Positions 1 to 8,544 of a stretch of DNA of 64,000 nt are shown piece by piece. The notes below the pieces were generated by a model. It searched no databases. It saw only the letters and a list, made by a program, of their open reading frames with translations, and was not told the DNA's origin. Numbering within the stretch: the first letter of the stretch is position 1; the number at the start of each line of letters is the position of its first letter. Source of the stretch: Symbiodinium natans (lineage: Eukaryota > Sar > Dinophyceae > Suessiales > Symbiodiniaceae); NCBI GenBank assembly GCA_905221605.1, contig CAJNDS010002453.1:149501-213500 (forward strand), given 5' to 3'. Position numbers and translations under genes: made by a program.

Positions 1-855
1 GATGGGCGAATGAACAGCCCAGGTACCGTAAGAACCAAGCTCTTGTCGATCAAGCGTACTTTTGCACACTACAGCCGCTACAACCATGTCGGAAACATGC
101 TCGCAGGCCTTGAATATGCCTTGCTGTTACAGGTTGTCCTGTCGAGAACGGCAAACGTTTCCTGCGAGACAGGCCACCAGTTCCAGCTAAAATAAGTCAC
201 GCCCGTCTGCAGAAATCTTCAGCTGAGCCGGAACCCACAATACTTTCAAGGACCTCCATTTCATCTCGCGCCAAGCTTACGAAGCGAGGCAAGGCTGCCG
301 TGAAACAAAACAGCTCACCTGGCATGTCAGGCTTGTTGACTTCAGGGTGTGCAGATCGTATGCAGATCACAGCAGGCAGCTTCCGGCTGTGTTGCACAGC
401 CGTGAGCAACCTTCCTGGAAGATGCACTACGAAGTCAACCAACATGACGCAGTCAGACTCAGTAGGGCTCAGTACCGCAAGATCGTGAGGTTCAAGTCGC
501 ACTCCTCCAGTGCGCACAGCTTGAATAAGTGTGGCCGAAGCCTGCGGCTGATGCCGACTGTGCGCAAGACGCAAAGCTGCCAACAAAAAACTGCTGGTCT
601 GATTTTGCTGCGCACGCATCCATAGCCATTCTGTCGTCCATTCCCCTGTTTTCCGGCGCATGTGGCCTTCTCGCCAACAGCCAACAGCTCCCTCTCTGCC
701 CCTCTCAGACAGTCTGCAAGTCGACAAGGATCAAAACCTTGCAGGCAAATGACAAGTTAGAGGTGTCACGCATTGCCACACCAAGCACGAACTGGAGACT
801 TCTGCAAATGCATTCTCAGCATTTCTCAGCTGTGTTGCTTTAAACTTTGGAGCTT
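1..855. other. No recognised gene
   Basis: No open frame here resembles a known protein. A minus-strand frame (197-727) is open for 176 codons with no recognisable motif and could hold an exon, but nothing supports a splice model. The eL41 tandem array starts at about 856. Confidence 0.5.
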
Positions 856-863
856 TCGCCTCT

Positions 864-1036
864 TCACTTCGAACGCTGGCGCATCTTTCGGCGCTTCTTT
901 TGCAGGCGGCGCGTGCGCTTCTTCTTCCACTTCCAGCGGAACTTCGAGCGAGCCTGCGAAACTGTGCTGATCCGAGTCTGCTGCACCCGTCTGACGCTTG
1001 CTTGGCCTTCTTGTACGGGTTGGACTTGTGCGCCAT
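864..1036 (-). CDS. RPL41: Ribosomal protein eL41, copy 1 (two exons)
   Basis: This encodes the tiny, extremely basic large-subunit protein eL41, which sits at the interface of the 60S and 40S subunits. Exon 1 is 1036-1007 and exon 2 is 953-864, with a 53-nt intron (1006-954). The intron begins GC and ends AG, followed by G. The spliced product is 39 residues. It starts MAHKSNPYKK and ends with the eL41 signature (KKRRKMRQRSK), preceded by an Arg/Lys/Trp-rich helix. Canonical eL41 is about 25 residues, so this form has a longer N-terminus. The fifth copy at 10 kb has the same exons but an unrelated intron, which supports the splice sites. A likely trans-splice acceptor (TTCTGCAG) lies about 50 nt upstream of the ATG. 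Confidence 0.88.
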
Positions 1037-1509
1037 GGCGCCCAGGCCCCCCGAGCCCTGCTCTTTGGCTCTTGAGCACGAAGCCCTGCAGAATGCGGGA
1101 AGCGATGCTGCCCCTTCTGCAGCTCGGTATGCAAGCGTGGTGCCCGGCTTTGGAACAGCTTCGCATCATGTGCAAACAAAGGTGCAAACCCGATGTGAGC
1201 TGTCATTTTGCCTGATACCCTGGCAGCACAGTCACTAGGTCCAACAGGCTCCGCTGCACCAGCACTTCCTCAAATCTCCTGAGCGAGCAACTCTGCCGCA
1301 CAGGGCTTGTTCCGGCCAGTCTGCCAAAAGATGGTTCAACTTGTGCTGAGGCACAGAACTCGCAGAAGGCCCAGCCGCATGTCCACTGGATATTGAGTCC
1401 TGGCACGGCAGGTGGGCAATTCGAAGGGAGCTGGCTTAACATGAGGGCTCAGGGAGACAGCACGCCGCGACCAGAAACAGCCTAGTTGCAACCATGCGGC
1501 GTTGGTCAT

Positions 1510-1682
1510 TCACTTCGAGCGCTGGCGCATCTTTCGGCGCTTCTTTTGCAGGCGGCGCGTGCGCTTCTTCTTCCACTTCCAGCGGAACTTCGAGCGAGCC
1601 TGCGAAACTTTGCTGATCCGAGTCTGCTACACCCGTCTGACGCTTGCTTGGCCTTCTTGTACGGGTTGGACTTGTGCGCCAT
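1510..1682 (-). CDS. RPL41: Ribosomal protein eL41, copy 2 (two exons)
   Basis: Same structure as copy 1: exon 1 is 1682-1653, the GC-AG intron is 1652-1600 and exon 2 is 1599-1510. The predicted protein matches copy 1. An Arg codon in the MRQRSK tail differs synonymously from copy 1, and the intron carries a few substitutions. The spacer between this gene and copy 1 has no other recognisable gene. Confidence 0.88.
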
Positions 1683-2154
1683 GGCGCCCAGGCCCCCCGA
1701 GCCCTGCTCTTTGGCTCTTGAGCACGAAGCCCTGCAGAATGCGGGAAGCGATGCTGCCCCTTCTGCAGCTCGGTATGCAAGCGTGGTGCCCGGCTTTGGA
1801 ACAGCTTCGCATCATGTGCAACAAAGGTGCAAACCCGATGTGAGCTGTCATTTTGCCTGATACCCTGGCAGCACAGTCACTAGGTCCAACAGGCTCCGCT
1901 GCCCCAGCACTTCCTCAATTCTCCTGAGCGAGCAACTCTGTCGCACAGGGCTTGTTCCGGCCAGTCTGCCAAAAGATGGTTCAACTTGTGCTGAGGCACA
2001 GAACTCGCAGAAGGCCCAGCCACGTGTCCACCGGATACTGAGTCCTGGCACGGCAGGTGGGCAATTCGAAGGGAGCTGGCTTAACATGAGGGCTCAGGGA
2101 GACAGCACGCCGCGACCAGAAACAGCCTAGTTGCAACCATGCGGCGTTGGTCAT

Positions 2155-2327
2155 TCACTTCGAGCGCTGGCGCATCTTTCGGCGCTTCTTTTGCAGGCGG
2201 CGCGTGCGCTTCTTCTTCCACTTCCAGCGGAACTTCGAGCGAGCCTGCGAATCTGTGCTGATCCGAGTCTGCTGCACCCGTCTGACGCTTGCTTGGCCTT
2301 CTTGTACGGGTTGGACTTGTGCGCCAT
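2155..2327 (-). CDS. RPL41: Ribosomal protein eL41, copy 3 (two exons)
   Basis: Exon 1 is 2327-2298, the GC-AG intron is 2297-2245 and exon 2 is 2244-2155. The protein is identical to copies 1 and 2. The acceptor TTCGCAG|G and the donor AAGAAG|GC are preserved. It lies exactly 645 bp from copy 2, so the whole unit including spacer was duplicated. Confidence 0.88.
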
Positions 2328-2799
2328 GGCGCCCAGGCCCCCCGAGCCCTGCTCTTTGGCTCTTGAGCACGAAGCCCTGCAGAATGCGGGAAGCGATGCT
2401 GCTCCTTCTGCAGCTCGGTATGCAAGCGTGGTGCCCGGCTTTGGAACAGCTTCGCATCATGTGCAACAAAGGTGCAAACCCGATGTGAGCTGTCATTTTG
2501 CCTGATACCCTGGCAGCACAGTCACTAGGTCCAACAGGCTCCGCTGCCCCAGCACTTCCTCAAGTCTCCTGAGCGAGCAACTCTGCCGCACAGGGCTTGT
2601 TCCGGCCAGTCTGCCAAAAGATGGTTCAACTTGTGCTGAGGCACAGAACTCGCAGAAGGCCCAGCCACGTGTCCACCGGATACTGAGTCCTGGCACGGCA
2701 GGTGGGCAATTCGAAGGGAGCTGGCTTAACATGAGGGCTCAGGGAGACAGCACGCCGCGACCAGAAACAGCCTAGTTGCAACCATGCGGCGTTGGTCAT

Positions 2800-2972
2800 T
2801 CACTTCGAGCGCTGGCGCATCTTTCGGCGCTTCTTTTGCAGGCGGCGCGTGCGCTTCTTCTTCCACTTCCAGCGGAACTTCGAGCGAGCCTGCGAAACTG
2901 TGCTGATCCGAGTCTGCTGCACCCGTCTGACGCTTGCTTGGCCTTCTTGTACGGGTTGGACTTGTGCGCCAT
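2800..2972 (-). CDS. RPL41: Ribosomal protein eL41, copy 4 (two exons)
   Basis: Exon 1 is 2972-2943, the GC-AG intron is 2942-2890 and exon 2 is 2889-2800. This is the promoter-proximal copy for minus-strand transcription. Array similarity ends about 170 bp upstream of its ATG. Different sequence, including an orphan piece of the LPMO upstream region, follows. Confidence 0.88.
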
Positions 2973-3284
2973 GGCGCCCAGGCCCCCCGAGCCCTGCTCT
3001 TTGGCTCTTGAGCACGAAGCCCTGCAGAAAGCGGGAAGCGATGCTGCCCCTTCTGCAGCTCGGTATGCAAGCGTGGTGCCCGGCTTTGGAACAGCTTCGC
3101 ATCATGTGCAACAAAGGTGCAAACCCGATGTGAGCTGTCATTTTGCAATGGAAATCTGCTGCTAAAGGTCGTTGTCGAGCAGGATGCGCTCCCGTCTGTG
3201 CACGAGCCACCGAGCCAAGCACAGATCGCTTGGCCACTGTCGCCTGCAGGCTCATGAGCCTTACCCTTTTTGCTCGACATGCAC

Positions 3285-3392
3285 AATAGACCCAGCATTT
3301 TGGTCATCCGCCCCCCACCCACCCACCCAAAGGAGGCCTCCCACCCCCTCAACTACTCCTCCCTCCCCTTCCCAATCCCCCTACCCCTTGCT
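3285..3392 (-). repeat. Orphan LPMO upstream segment with a C-rich tract
   Basis: This matches the region upstream of each LPMO gene (about 5232-5340 and 7244-7350), including the very C-rich CCACCCACCC tract. Here no LPMO gene precedes it. It joins at about 3392 directly to the 3' end of LPMO unit 1, and at about 3285 to eL41 flank. It looks like the remnant of another LPMO unit whose coding part was deleted or replaced when the two arrays became adjacent. Confidence 0.7.
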
Positions 3393-3755
3393 GTTCTGTA
3401 TAAGCCACCGAGTCTTGCTGTGCTCACCTCTCCCCAATCACCATGCTTTCGGCGCCGCGGCCAGAGTTTCGGCGCCGATGCGGCAGCCGCAAGAATTGAG
3501 TCTAGCTAACCATGCTGCGCCGTTCCGGAGGTCAGTTGTTGGTGCCTCCGGACTGGTTGTAGATCTGTGCTTCAGGCGTCTGCAGATCGCAGGCTCGCAG
3601 CACAAACAAAAAGTGAATTCAGCAGTACTTCGCCGTTCCTGAGGTTTGAGTTTGCAACCTCCAGAGCGGCAGAAGCTCTGTACTGTACAGAAAACCATCT
3701 TGTATGAGCCAACATGCAACTTTAAGTGCAGAGGCTGGGTGAGCTTCATTGCGAC

Positions 3756-5045
3756 TCACAGCTCTTCGTCTGCCGACGTTTGGTCCAAGAGGGTTCCATC
3801 TTGCAGGAAGCTGCTTCCACGAAAGCGTCTGTGCTTCTTGATGTCATGACCTTCGTGAGCAAGGTCCGGCATCTCAGCCAGAGCCGCGGCAGGTATGCAC
3901 TGTGAATACCAGACGCTTTGGAAATTGCAAATGTTTCCTTCCTCACAGCAGGTTGGGCCACCCCAGTTCCGGCCACCGCATTTCCCCCAAACTTTCTGGC
4001 AAACACCTGGAGAGGCGGTTGTGGATGTGATGCTGGAAAGAGTTGTGGTCGTGGTGGTCGTGGTGGTCGTGGTGGAAGCTGCTGTTGTCGTTGTCGTCGT
4101 TGTTGTGGAAGCAGGTCTCGTGGTGGCTGGCTCTGTCGTCGTTGGTGCAGGCCCGCTGCCACCACCTGCCGTAACTTGAACATCTGCGCAATTCCAGAAC
4201 TCCTCGCCGAAGCTGCCCCCGGTTCGGCAGCAGCTGTTCTCGCAAGTTGCCCAGTCTGCCAAGACATTGGTTTGCCATGCCGCCGCATCCCATCCGAGGG
4301 CAGCGATACCGCGGTAGTAGTCGAAATAGTCACCATCATAGAGGCAGCTGTTGCCCGAGGACCAGTACCACTGCAGGGTGCACTTGGAGCATTGCAAGCC
4401 ATCCGGAATCTTGAACCTCATGCGGTGGACTTCTCCTGAGGATGGATAACTTGGTGCCATGGAGTCGTCGAAGTTCGGCCCAGCCACCTGCGTCTGGGAG
4501 CCTGCCGGCGGCAAGTACCACCTTTCCGGATGCTTTGGATCAAGGGGCTGGCAGTCACCCCTTGGGTCATTGACCACGCAATCCGCCAAAGGCGGGGCAC
4601 GCTGCAACACCCATTTGTCCAAACATGCCTGCCCTTCTGCCTCCGAAGTCAAAGATGAGTCCAGCCCCGTGTCGCAGATGCGGAACTCGTAGTGGCCCTG
4701 ATGATGGGTGCTCACTGCCACCTGGAACTCCACCACCTGTCCTGCCTGGTAGGTTGCCGTCACAGCCCCAGCCTTTAGGTAGGTCTCATCCTCCAGTCTC
4801 ACAGGGTTGCTTTTTCCCTGGACAGGGTCTCCGCAGAGCCCATGAGAGCCTGGGGCCAAGCGGGTGGGCCATACGCCGTTTCCCCTTGCCTTGACATTGT
4901 CAGGGCCACCTGACTGTAAGCAATGCGGGCAATCCTCCAGGCCTGCCTGATGTGCCAGGAAGTTGCGGGAAGGAGGTGAGGCCAGGTAAGAGTGGCCGAA
5001 AGCCGTCACGGGCAGCCACGCCAGGATTTTCATCGCCATGGCCAT
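3756..5045 (-). CDS. Secreted lytic polysaccharide monooxygenase with C-terminal CBM1, copy 1
   Basis: A single-exon frame of 429 residues. An N-terminal signal peptide ends in TAFG and is followed by HSYLASPPSRN, so cleavage would expose the N-terminal His of the LPMO copper brace. A second copper-ligand candidate lies in the motif HHQGHYEFRIC, and FWNCADVQV is the typical C-terminal strand of the LPMO_10/AA15-type fold. GLCGDP is also typical. A Thr-rich linker (about residues 300-340) leads to a CBM1 module (WGKCGGRNWGGPTCC...YSQC), the fungal-type cellulose-binding fold. A charged tail of about 45 residues follows. Three in-frame ATGs (5045, 5039, 5033) precede the hydrophobic core. A plausible trans-splice acceptor (GTGCAG) lies about 11 nt upstream. 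Likely role: oxidative cleavage of cellulose or chitin, either in thecal remodelling or feeding. The AA family number is inferred. Confidence 0.88.
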   Translation of the reverse strand: MAMAMKILAWLPVTAFGHSYLASPPSRNFLAHQAGLEDCPHCLQSGGPDNVKARGNGVWPTRLAPGSHGLCGDPVQGKSNPVRLEDETYLKAGAVTATYQAGQVVEFQVAVSTHHQGHYEFRICDTGLDSSLTSEAEGQACLDKWVLQRAPPLADCVVNDPRGDCQPLDPKHPERWYLPPAGSQTQVAGPNFDDSMAPSYPSSGEVHRMRFKIPDGLQCSKCTLQWYWSSGNSCLYDGDYFDYYRGIAALGWDAAAWQTNVLADWATCENSCCRTGGSFGEEFWNCADVQVTAGGGSGPAPTTTEPATTRPASTTTTTTTTAASTTTTTTTTTTTLSSITSTTASPGVCQKVWGKCGGRNWGGPTCCEEGNICNFQSVWYSQCIPAAALAEMPDLAHEGHDIKKHRRFRGSSFLQDGTLLDQTSADEEL

Positions 5046-5767
5046 GCTTCAAGGTCTGCACTTCCCAACCCTGGCTTCTTTGCACCCAACGGCTGCAGGT
5101 GCCTGTGTCAGTGATGGGGCCCAGGATACTGCGCCCATAGCAGCTGCCCCAGCTGCTGCAGTCAGATTTCTTTACGAAGTGGTGCAACGGAAATCACTTT
5201 GCCTTGGCTTCTGACCCACAGGCGCTTCAAGGAATGGACCCAGCGTTTGGTCATCCCCACCCACCCCCCCAAAGGAGGCCTCCCACCCCCTCAACGACTC
5301 CTCCCTCCCCTTTCCCCCCCCCTTCTTCGTCTTCTTCTCAATCAGCGGTGTGCCCGCAAGCCCGGGTCCCTAGGCCCCCGGATGACGGGCGCTAGTGTCT
5401 AGTTGTTCTGTATAAGCCACCGAGTCTTGCTGTGCTCACCTCTCCCCAATCACCATGCTTTCGGCGCCGCGGCCAGAGTTTCGGCGCCGATGCGGCAGCC
5501 GCAAGAATTGAGTCTAGCTAACCATGCTGCGCCGTTCCGGAGGTCAGTTGTTGGTGCCTCCGGACTGGTTGTAGATCTGTGCTTCAGGCGTCTGCAGATC
5601 GCAGGCTCGCAGCACAAACAAAAAGTGAATTCAGCAGTACTTCGCCGTTCCTGAGGTTTGAGTTTGCAACCTCCAGAGCGGCAGAAGCTCTGTACTGTAC
5701 AGAAAACCATCTTGTATGAGCCAACATGCAACTTTAAGTGCAGAGGCTGGGTGAGCTTCATTGCGAC

Positions 5768-7051
5768 TCACAGCTCTTCGTCTGCCGACGTTTGGTCCAA
5801 GAGGGTTCCATCTTGCAGGAAGCTGCTTCCACGAAAGCGTCTGTGCTTCTTGATGTCATGACCTTCGTGAGCAAGGTCCGGCATCTCAGCCAGAGCCGCG
5901 GCAGGTATGCACTGTGAATACCAGACGCTTTGGAAATTGCAAATGTTTCCTTCTTCACAGCAGGTTGGGCCACCCCAGTTCCGGCCACCGCATTTCCCCC
6001 AAACTTTCTGGCAAACACCTGGAGAGGCGGTTGTGGATGTGACGCTGGAAAGAGTTGTGGTCGTGGTGGTCGTGGTGGTCGTGGTGGAAGCTGCTGTTGT
6101 CGTTGTCGTCGTTGTTGTGGAAGCAGGTCTCGTGGTGGCTGGCTCTGTCGTCGTTGGTGCAGGCCCGCTGCCACCACCTGCCGTAACTTGAACATCTGCG
6201 CAATTCCAGAACTCCTCACCGAAGCTGCCCCCGGTTCGGCAGCAGCTGTTCTCGCAAGTTGCCCAGTCTGCCAAGACATTGGTTTGCCATGCCGCCGCAT
6301 CCCATCCAAGGGCAGCGATACCGCGGTAGTAGTCGAAATAGTCACCATCATAGAGGCAGCTGTTGCCCGAGGACCAGTACCACTGCAGGGTGCACTTGGA
6401 ACATTGCAAGCCATCCGGGATCTTGAACCTCATGCGGTGGACTTCTCCTGAGGATGGATAACTTGGTGCCATGGAGTCGTCGAAGTCCGGCCCAGCCACC
6501 TGCGTCTGGGAGCCTGCCGGCGGCAAGTACCACCTTTCCGGATGCTTTGGATCAAGGGGCTGGCAGTCACCCCTTGGGTCATTGACCACGCAATCCGCCA
6601 AAGGCGGGGCACGCTGCAACACCCATTTGTCCAAACATGCCTGCCCTTCTGCCTCCGAAGTCAAAGATGAGTCCAGCCCCGTGTCGCAGATGCGGAACTC
6701 GTAGTGGCCCTGATGATGGGTGCTCACTGCCACCTGGAACTCCACCACCTGTCCTGCCTGGTAGGTTGCCGTCACAGCCCCAGCCTTTAGGTAGGTCTCA
6801 TCCTCCAGTCTCACAGGGTTGCTTTTTCCCTGGACAGGGTCTCCGCAGAGCCCATGAGAGCCTGGGGCCAAGCGGGTGGGCCATACGCCGTTTCCCCTTG
6901 CCTTGACATTGTCAGGGCCACCTGACTGTAAGCAATGCGGGCAGTCCTCCAGGCCTGCCTGATGTGCCAGGAAGTTGCGGGAAGGAGGTGAGGCCAGGTA
7001 AGAGTGGCCGAAAGCCGTCACGGGCAGCCACGCCAGGATTTTCATCGCCAT
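5768..7051 (-). CDS. Secreted lytic polysaccharide monooxygenase with C-terminal CBM1, copy 2
   Basis: A 427-residue frame that differs from copy 1 at only a few positions (for example Asn to Asp before FDD, and Ile to Val in the Thr-rich linker). It has the same signal peptide, exposed His, HHQGHYEF motif, Thr-rich linker, CBM1 and charged tail. The most upstream ATG of copy 1 is ATA here, so translation should start at 7051 or 7045. Conservation of the whole protein suggests both copies are functional. Confidence 0.88.
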   Translation of the reverse strand: MAMKILAWLPVTAFGHSYLASPPSRNFLAHQAGLEDCPHCLQSGGPDNVKARGNGVWPTRLAPGSHGLCGDPVQGKSNPVRLEDETYLKAGAVTATYQAGQVVEFQVAVSTHHQGHYEFRICDTGLDSSLTSEAEGQACLDKWVLQRAPPLADCVVNDPRGDCQPLDPKHPERWYLPPAGSQTQVAGPDFDDSMAPSYPSSGEVHRMRFKIPDGLQCSKCTLQWYWSSGNSCLYDGDYFDYYRGIAALGWDAAAWQTNVLADWATCENSCCRTGGSFGEEFWNCADVQVTAGGGSGPAPTTTEPATTRPASTTTTTTTTAASTTTTTTTTTTTLSSVTSTTASPGVCQKVWGKCGGRNWGGPTCCEEGNICNFQSVWYSQCIPAAALAEMPDLAHEGHDIKKHRRFRGSSFLQDGTLLDQTSADEEL

Positions 7052-7455
7052 GGCTATGCTTCAAGATCTGCACTTCCTAACCCTGGCTTCTTTGTACCCA
7101 ACGGCTGCAAGTGCCTGTGTCAGTGATAGGGCCCAGAATGTTGCGCCCACAGCAGCTGCCCCAGCTGCTCAGTCGGATTTCTTTACGAAGTGGTGCAACG
7201 GAAATCAATTTGCCTTGGCCTCTGACCCACAGGCGCTTGAAGGAATAGACCCAGCATTTGGTCATCCCCCCCCACCCACCCACCCAAAGGAGGCCTCCCA
7301 CCCCCTCAACTACTCCGCCCTGCCGTTTCCCCTCCCCCTTCTTGTTCTTCCCAATCTCAGCGGTGTGCCCGCAAGCCAGGGTTCAAAGGCATCGGTTGAC
7401 GGGCGCTAGTGTCTAGATGTTCTGTATAAGCCACTGGGTCTTGCTGTGCTCACAG

Positions 7456-8544
7456 CACCGCTATCTTGCAGGTCTTGCTACTGGCGAACATCCTATGCAG
7501 ACAGAGCAGACACGGCCTGAAGCACTGCCCAATCTTGCAGTCGTCCTCAACGGAAGCCTCAGGTGGGGAAAAAAGAACAGCGAGGCAGCAATCTGCTAGC
7601 AAGTCGCTGATGTCCAGTCCTCACATTGCCCGCAACATTTTAAAGAACAGACCAGGGACAGTTGAGGCATCAGATGTGCAGATTCTGATGCCTAGAAACT
7701 CCACAAAGACATTGACTCAGCGGCATTTGCCACATCCTGCAAACAACCTAAGCGACTCATTCCTGATCTCCCTCCATCCAGCATGAGGCCCTAAGCTGGG
7801 AACAAGGGAAGTTTCCACGATCACATGGTAGCTTCGACTGTGAGTTCCAGCGCCGCGCCATGCCCGCTTCAGGCCCAGTAGGTACATCAGAGGTGGCGGG
7901 TCGGAGACCGCAGTGCGGTGACTTTGGCGGGCGTGGCCCCAACAAGGGCCTCCATAGCATTCAATAGCAACTCTTCGGCTGAGGAAGGTCAGGCGTCAGC
8001 CCGCGTCTGGCTGCGTACGGCTTAGCAGAAAGTGCAACTGAGAAAAGAATCTGGGCCTGAGACCCTGAGACCGGCAGACCGCTCTTTAAGGAATCCAAAC
8101 AATACTCTACTCATCATTCATTCTCCCTGCATCGATCCTTGCATGAAACCTGTCCCAGCACCAGCACCAGCCCCAGAACCACCACAACACACCGTTCATG
8201 AGCATCCAGCGTGCCCTAGGCATCGAGCGGAATTAACATCGTTCTGGAAATGTCTTTGACACACATACTGACCAACTCAAGCTGTGCTGGGTAATTGCCC
8301 TGAAACACAGGATCTGATCTACGTATCAACAAGCTCGAGTGACAGTGCTGCTCGTTGCTGGCTCTTTTGTTGGTTCGAACACGGATTTCTGCATATCCGC
8401 CCGCAGAGACGGCCCAAAAGTCTGCCGCATGTTCAATTGTGTTGCTCGCAGCGCTGTACAATTGTCTGTTGCAGGGCATGCAACGGCAAGCCCACTGTAC
8501 ATAGGACCCTGGAACATGCTGTAACACTGTAGCGGAGCGGAGTC
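7456..8544. other. Intergenic, no gene recognised
   Basis: After the partial third LPMO unit ends, no coding frame with recognisable motifs was found. A short CCAGCACCAGCCCCAG-like run near 8156-8180 is low complexity. Confidence 0.5.

Larger units (their letters stand above)
856..3145 (-). repeat. Four-unit tandem array of eL41 genes, period 645-646 bp
   Basis: Four head-to-tail units carry the same gene at the same relative position: the stop codons sit at 864, 1510, 2155 and 2800. The first step is 646 bp because of one extra A, and the next two are 645 bp. Both gene and spacer are almost identical between units. Differences are single-base, and the one noted in an eL41 exon (an Arg codon in copy 1) is synonymous. 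This is the classic dinoflagellate pattern of unidirectional tandem gene copies. The array stops abruptly at about 3145, upstream of the fourth gene. Confidence 0.95.
3393..7455 (-). repeat. Tandem 2.01-kb LPMO units, two complete and one fragment
   Basis: Unit 1 is about 3393-5404, unit 2 is about 5405-7415, and a third unit begins at 7416 but loses similarity after about 7451. Equivalent points lie 2012 bp apart (LPMO stop codons at 3756 and 5768). Units are nearly identical through gene and 3' flank. The 5' flanks differ more, around the C-rich tract. This is a recent head-to-tail duplication. Confidence 0.93.

Noticed and set aside
1203-2732. A 79-codon minus-strand ORF conserved in three eL41 spacers
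   Set aside because: The spacers are nearly identical by recent duplication, so conservation is not evidence of selection. The ORF has no recognisable features and no obvious splice or start signal.
847-3165. Plus-strand ORFs of 113-129 codons antisense to eL41 in every array unit
   Set aside because: They are shadows of the very GC-rich eL41 exons and spacer on the other strand.
3895-4439. Plus-strand ORFs with poly-Val or Gly/Arg/Cys runs over the LPMO genes
   Set aside because: They are antisense to the Thr-rich linker and CBM1 of the LPMO and are repeated in both copies only because the gene is.
8372-8390. GGTTCGAA word as a possible tRNA T-loop
   Set aside because: No matching acceptor stem, anticodon arm or D-loop could be paired around it.
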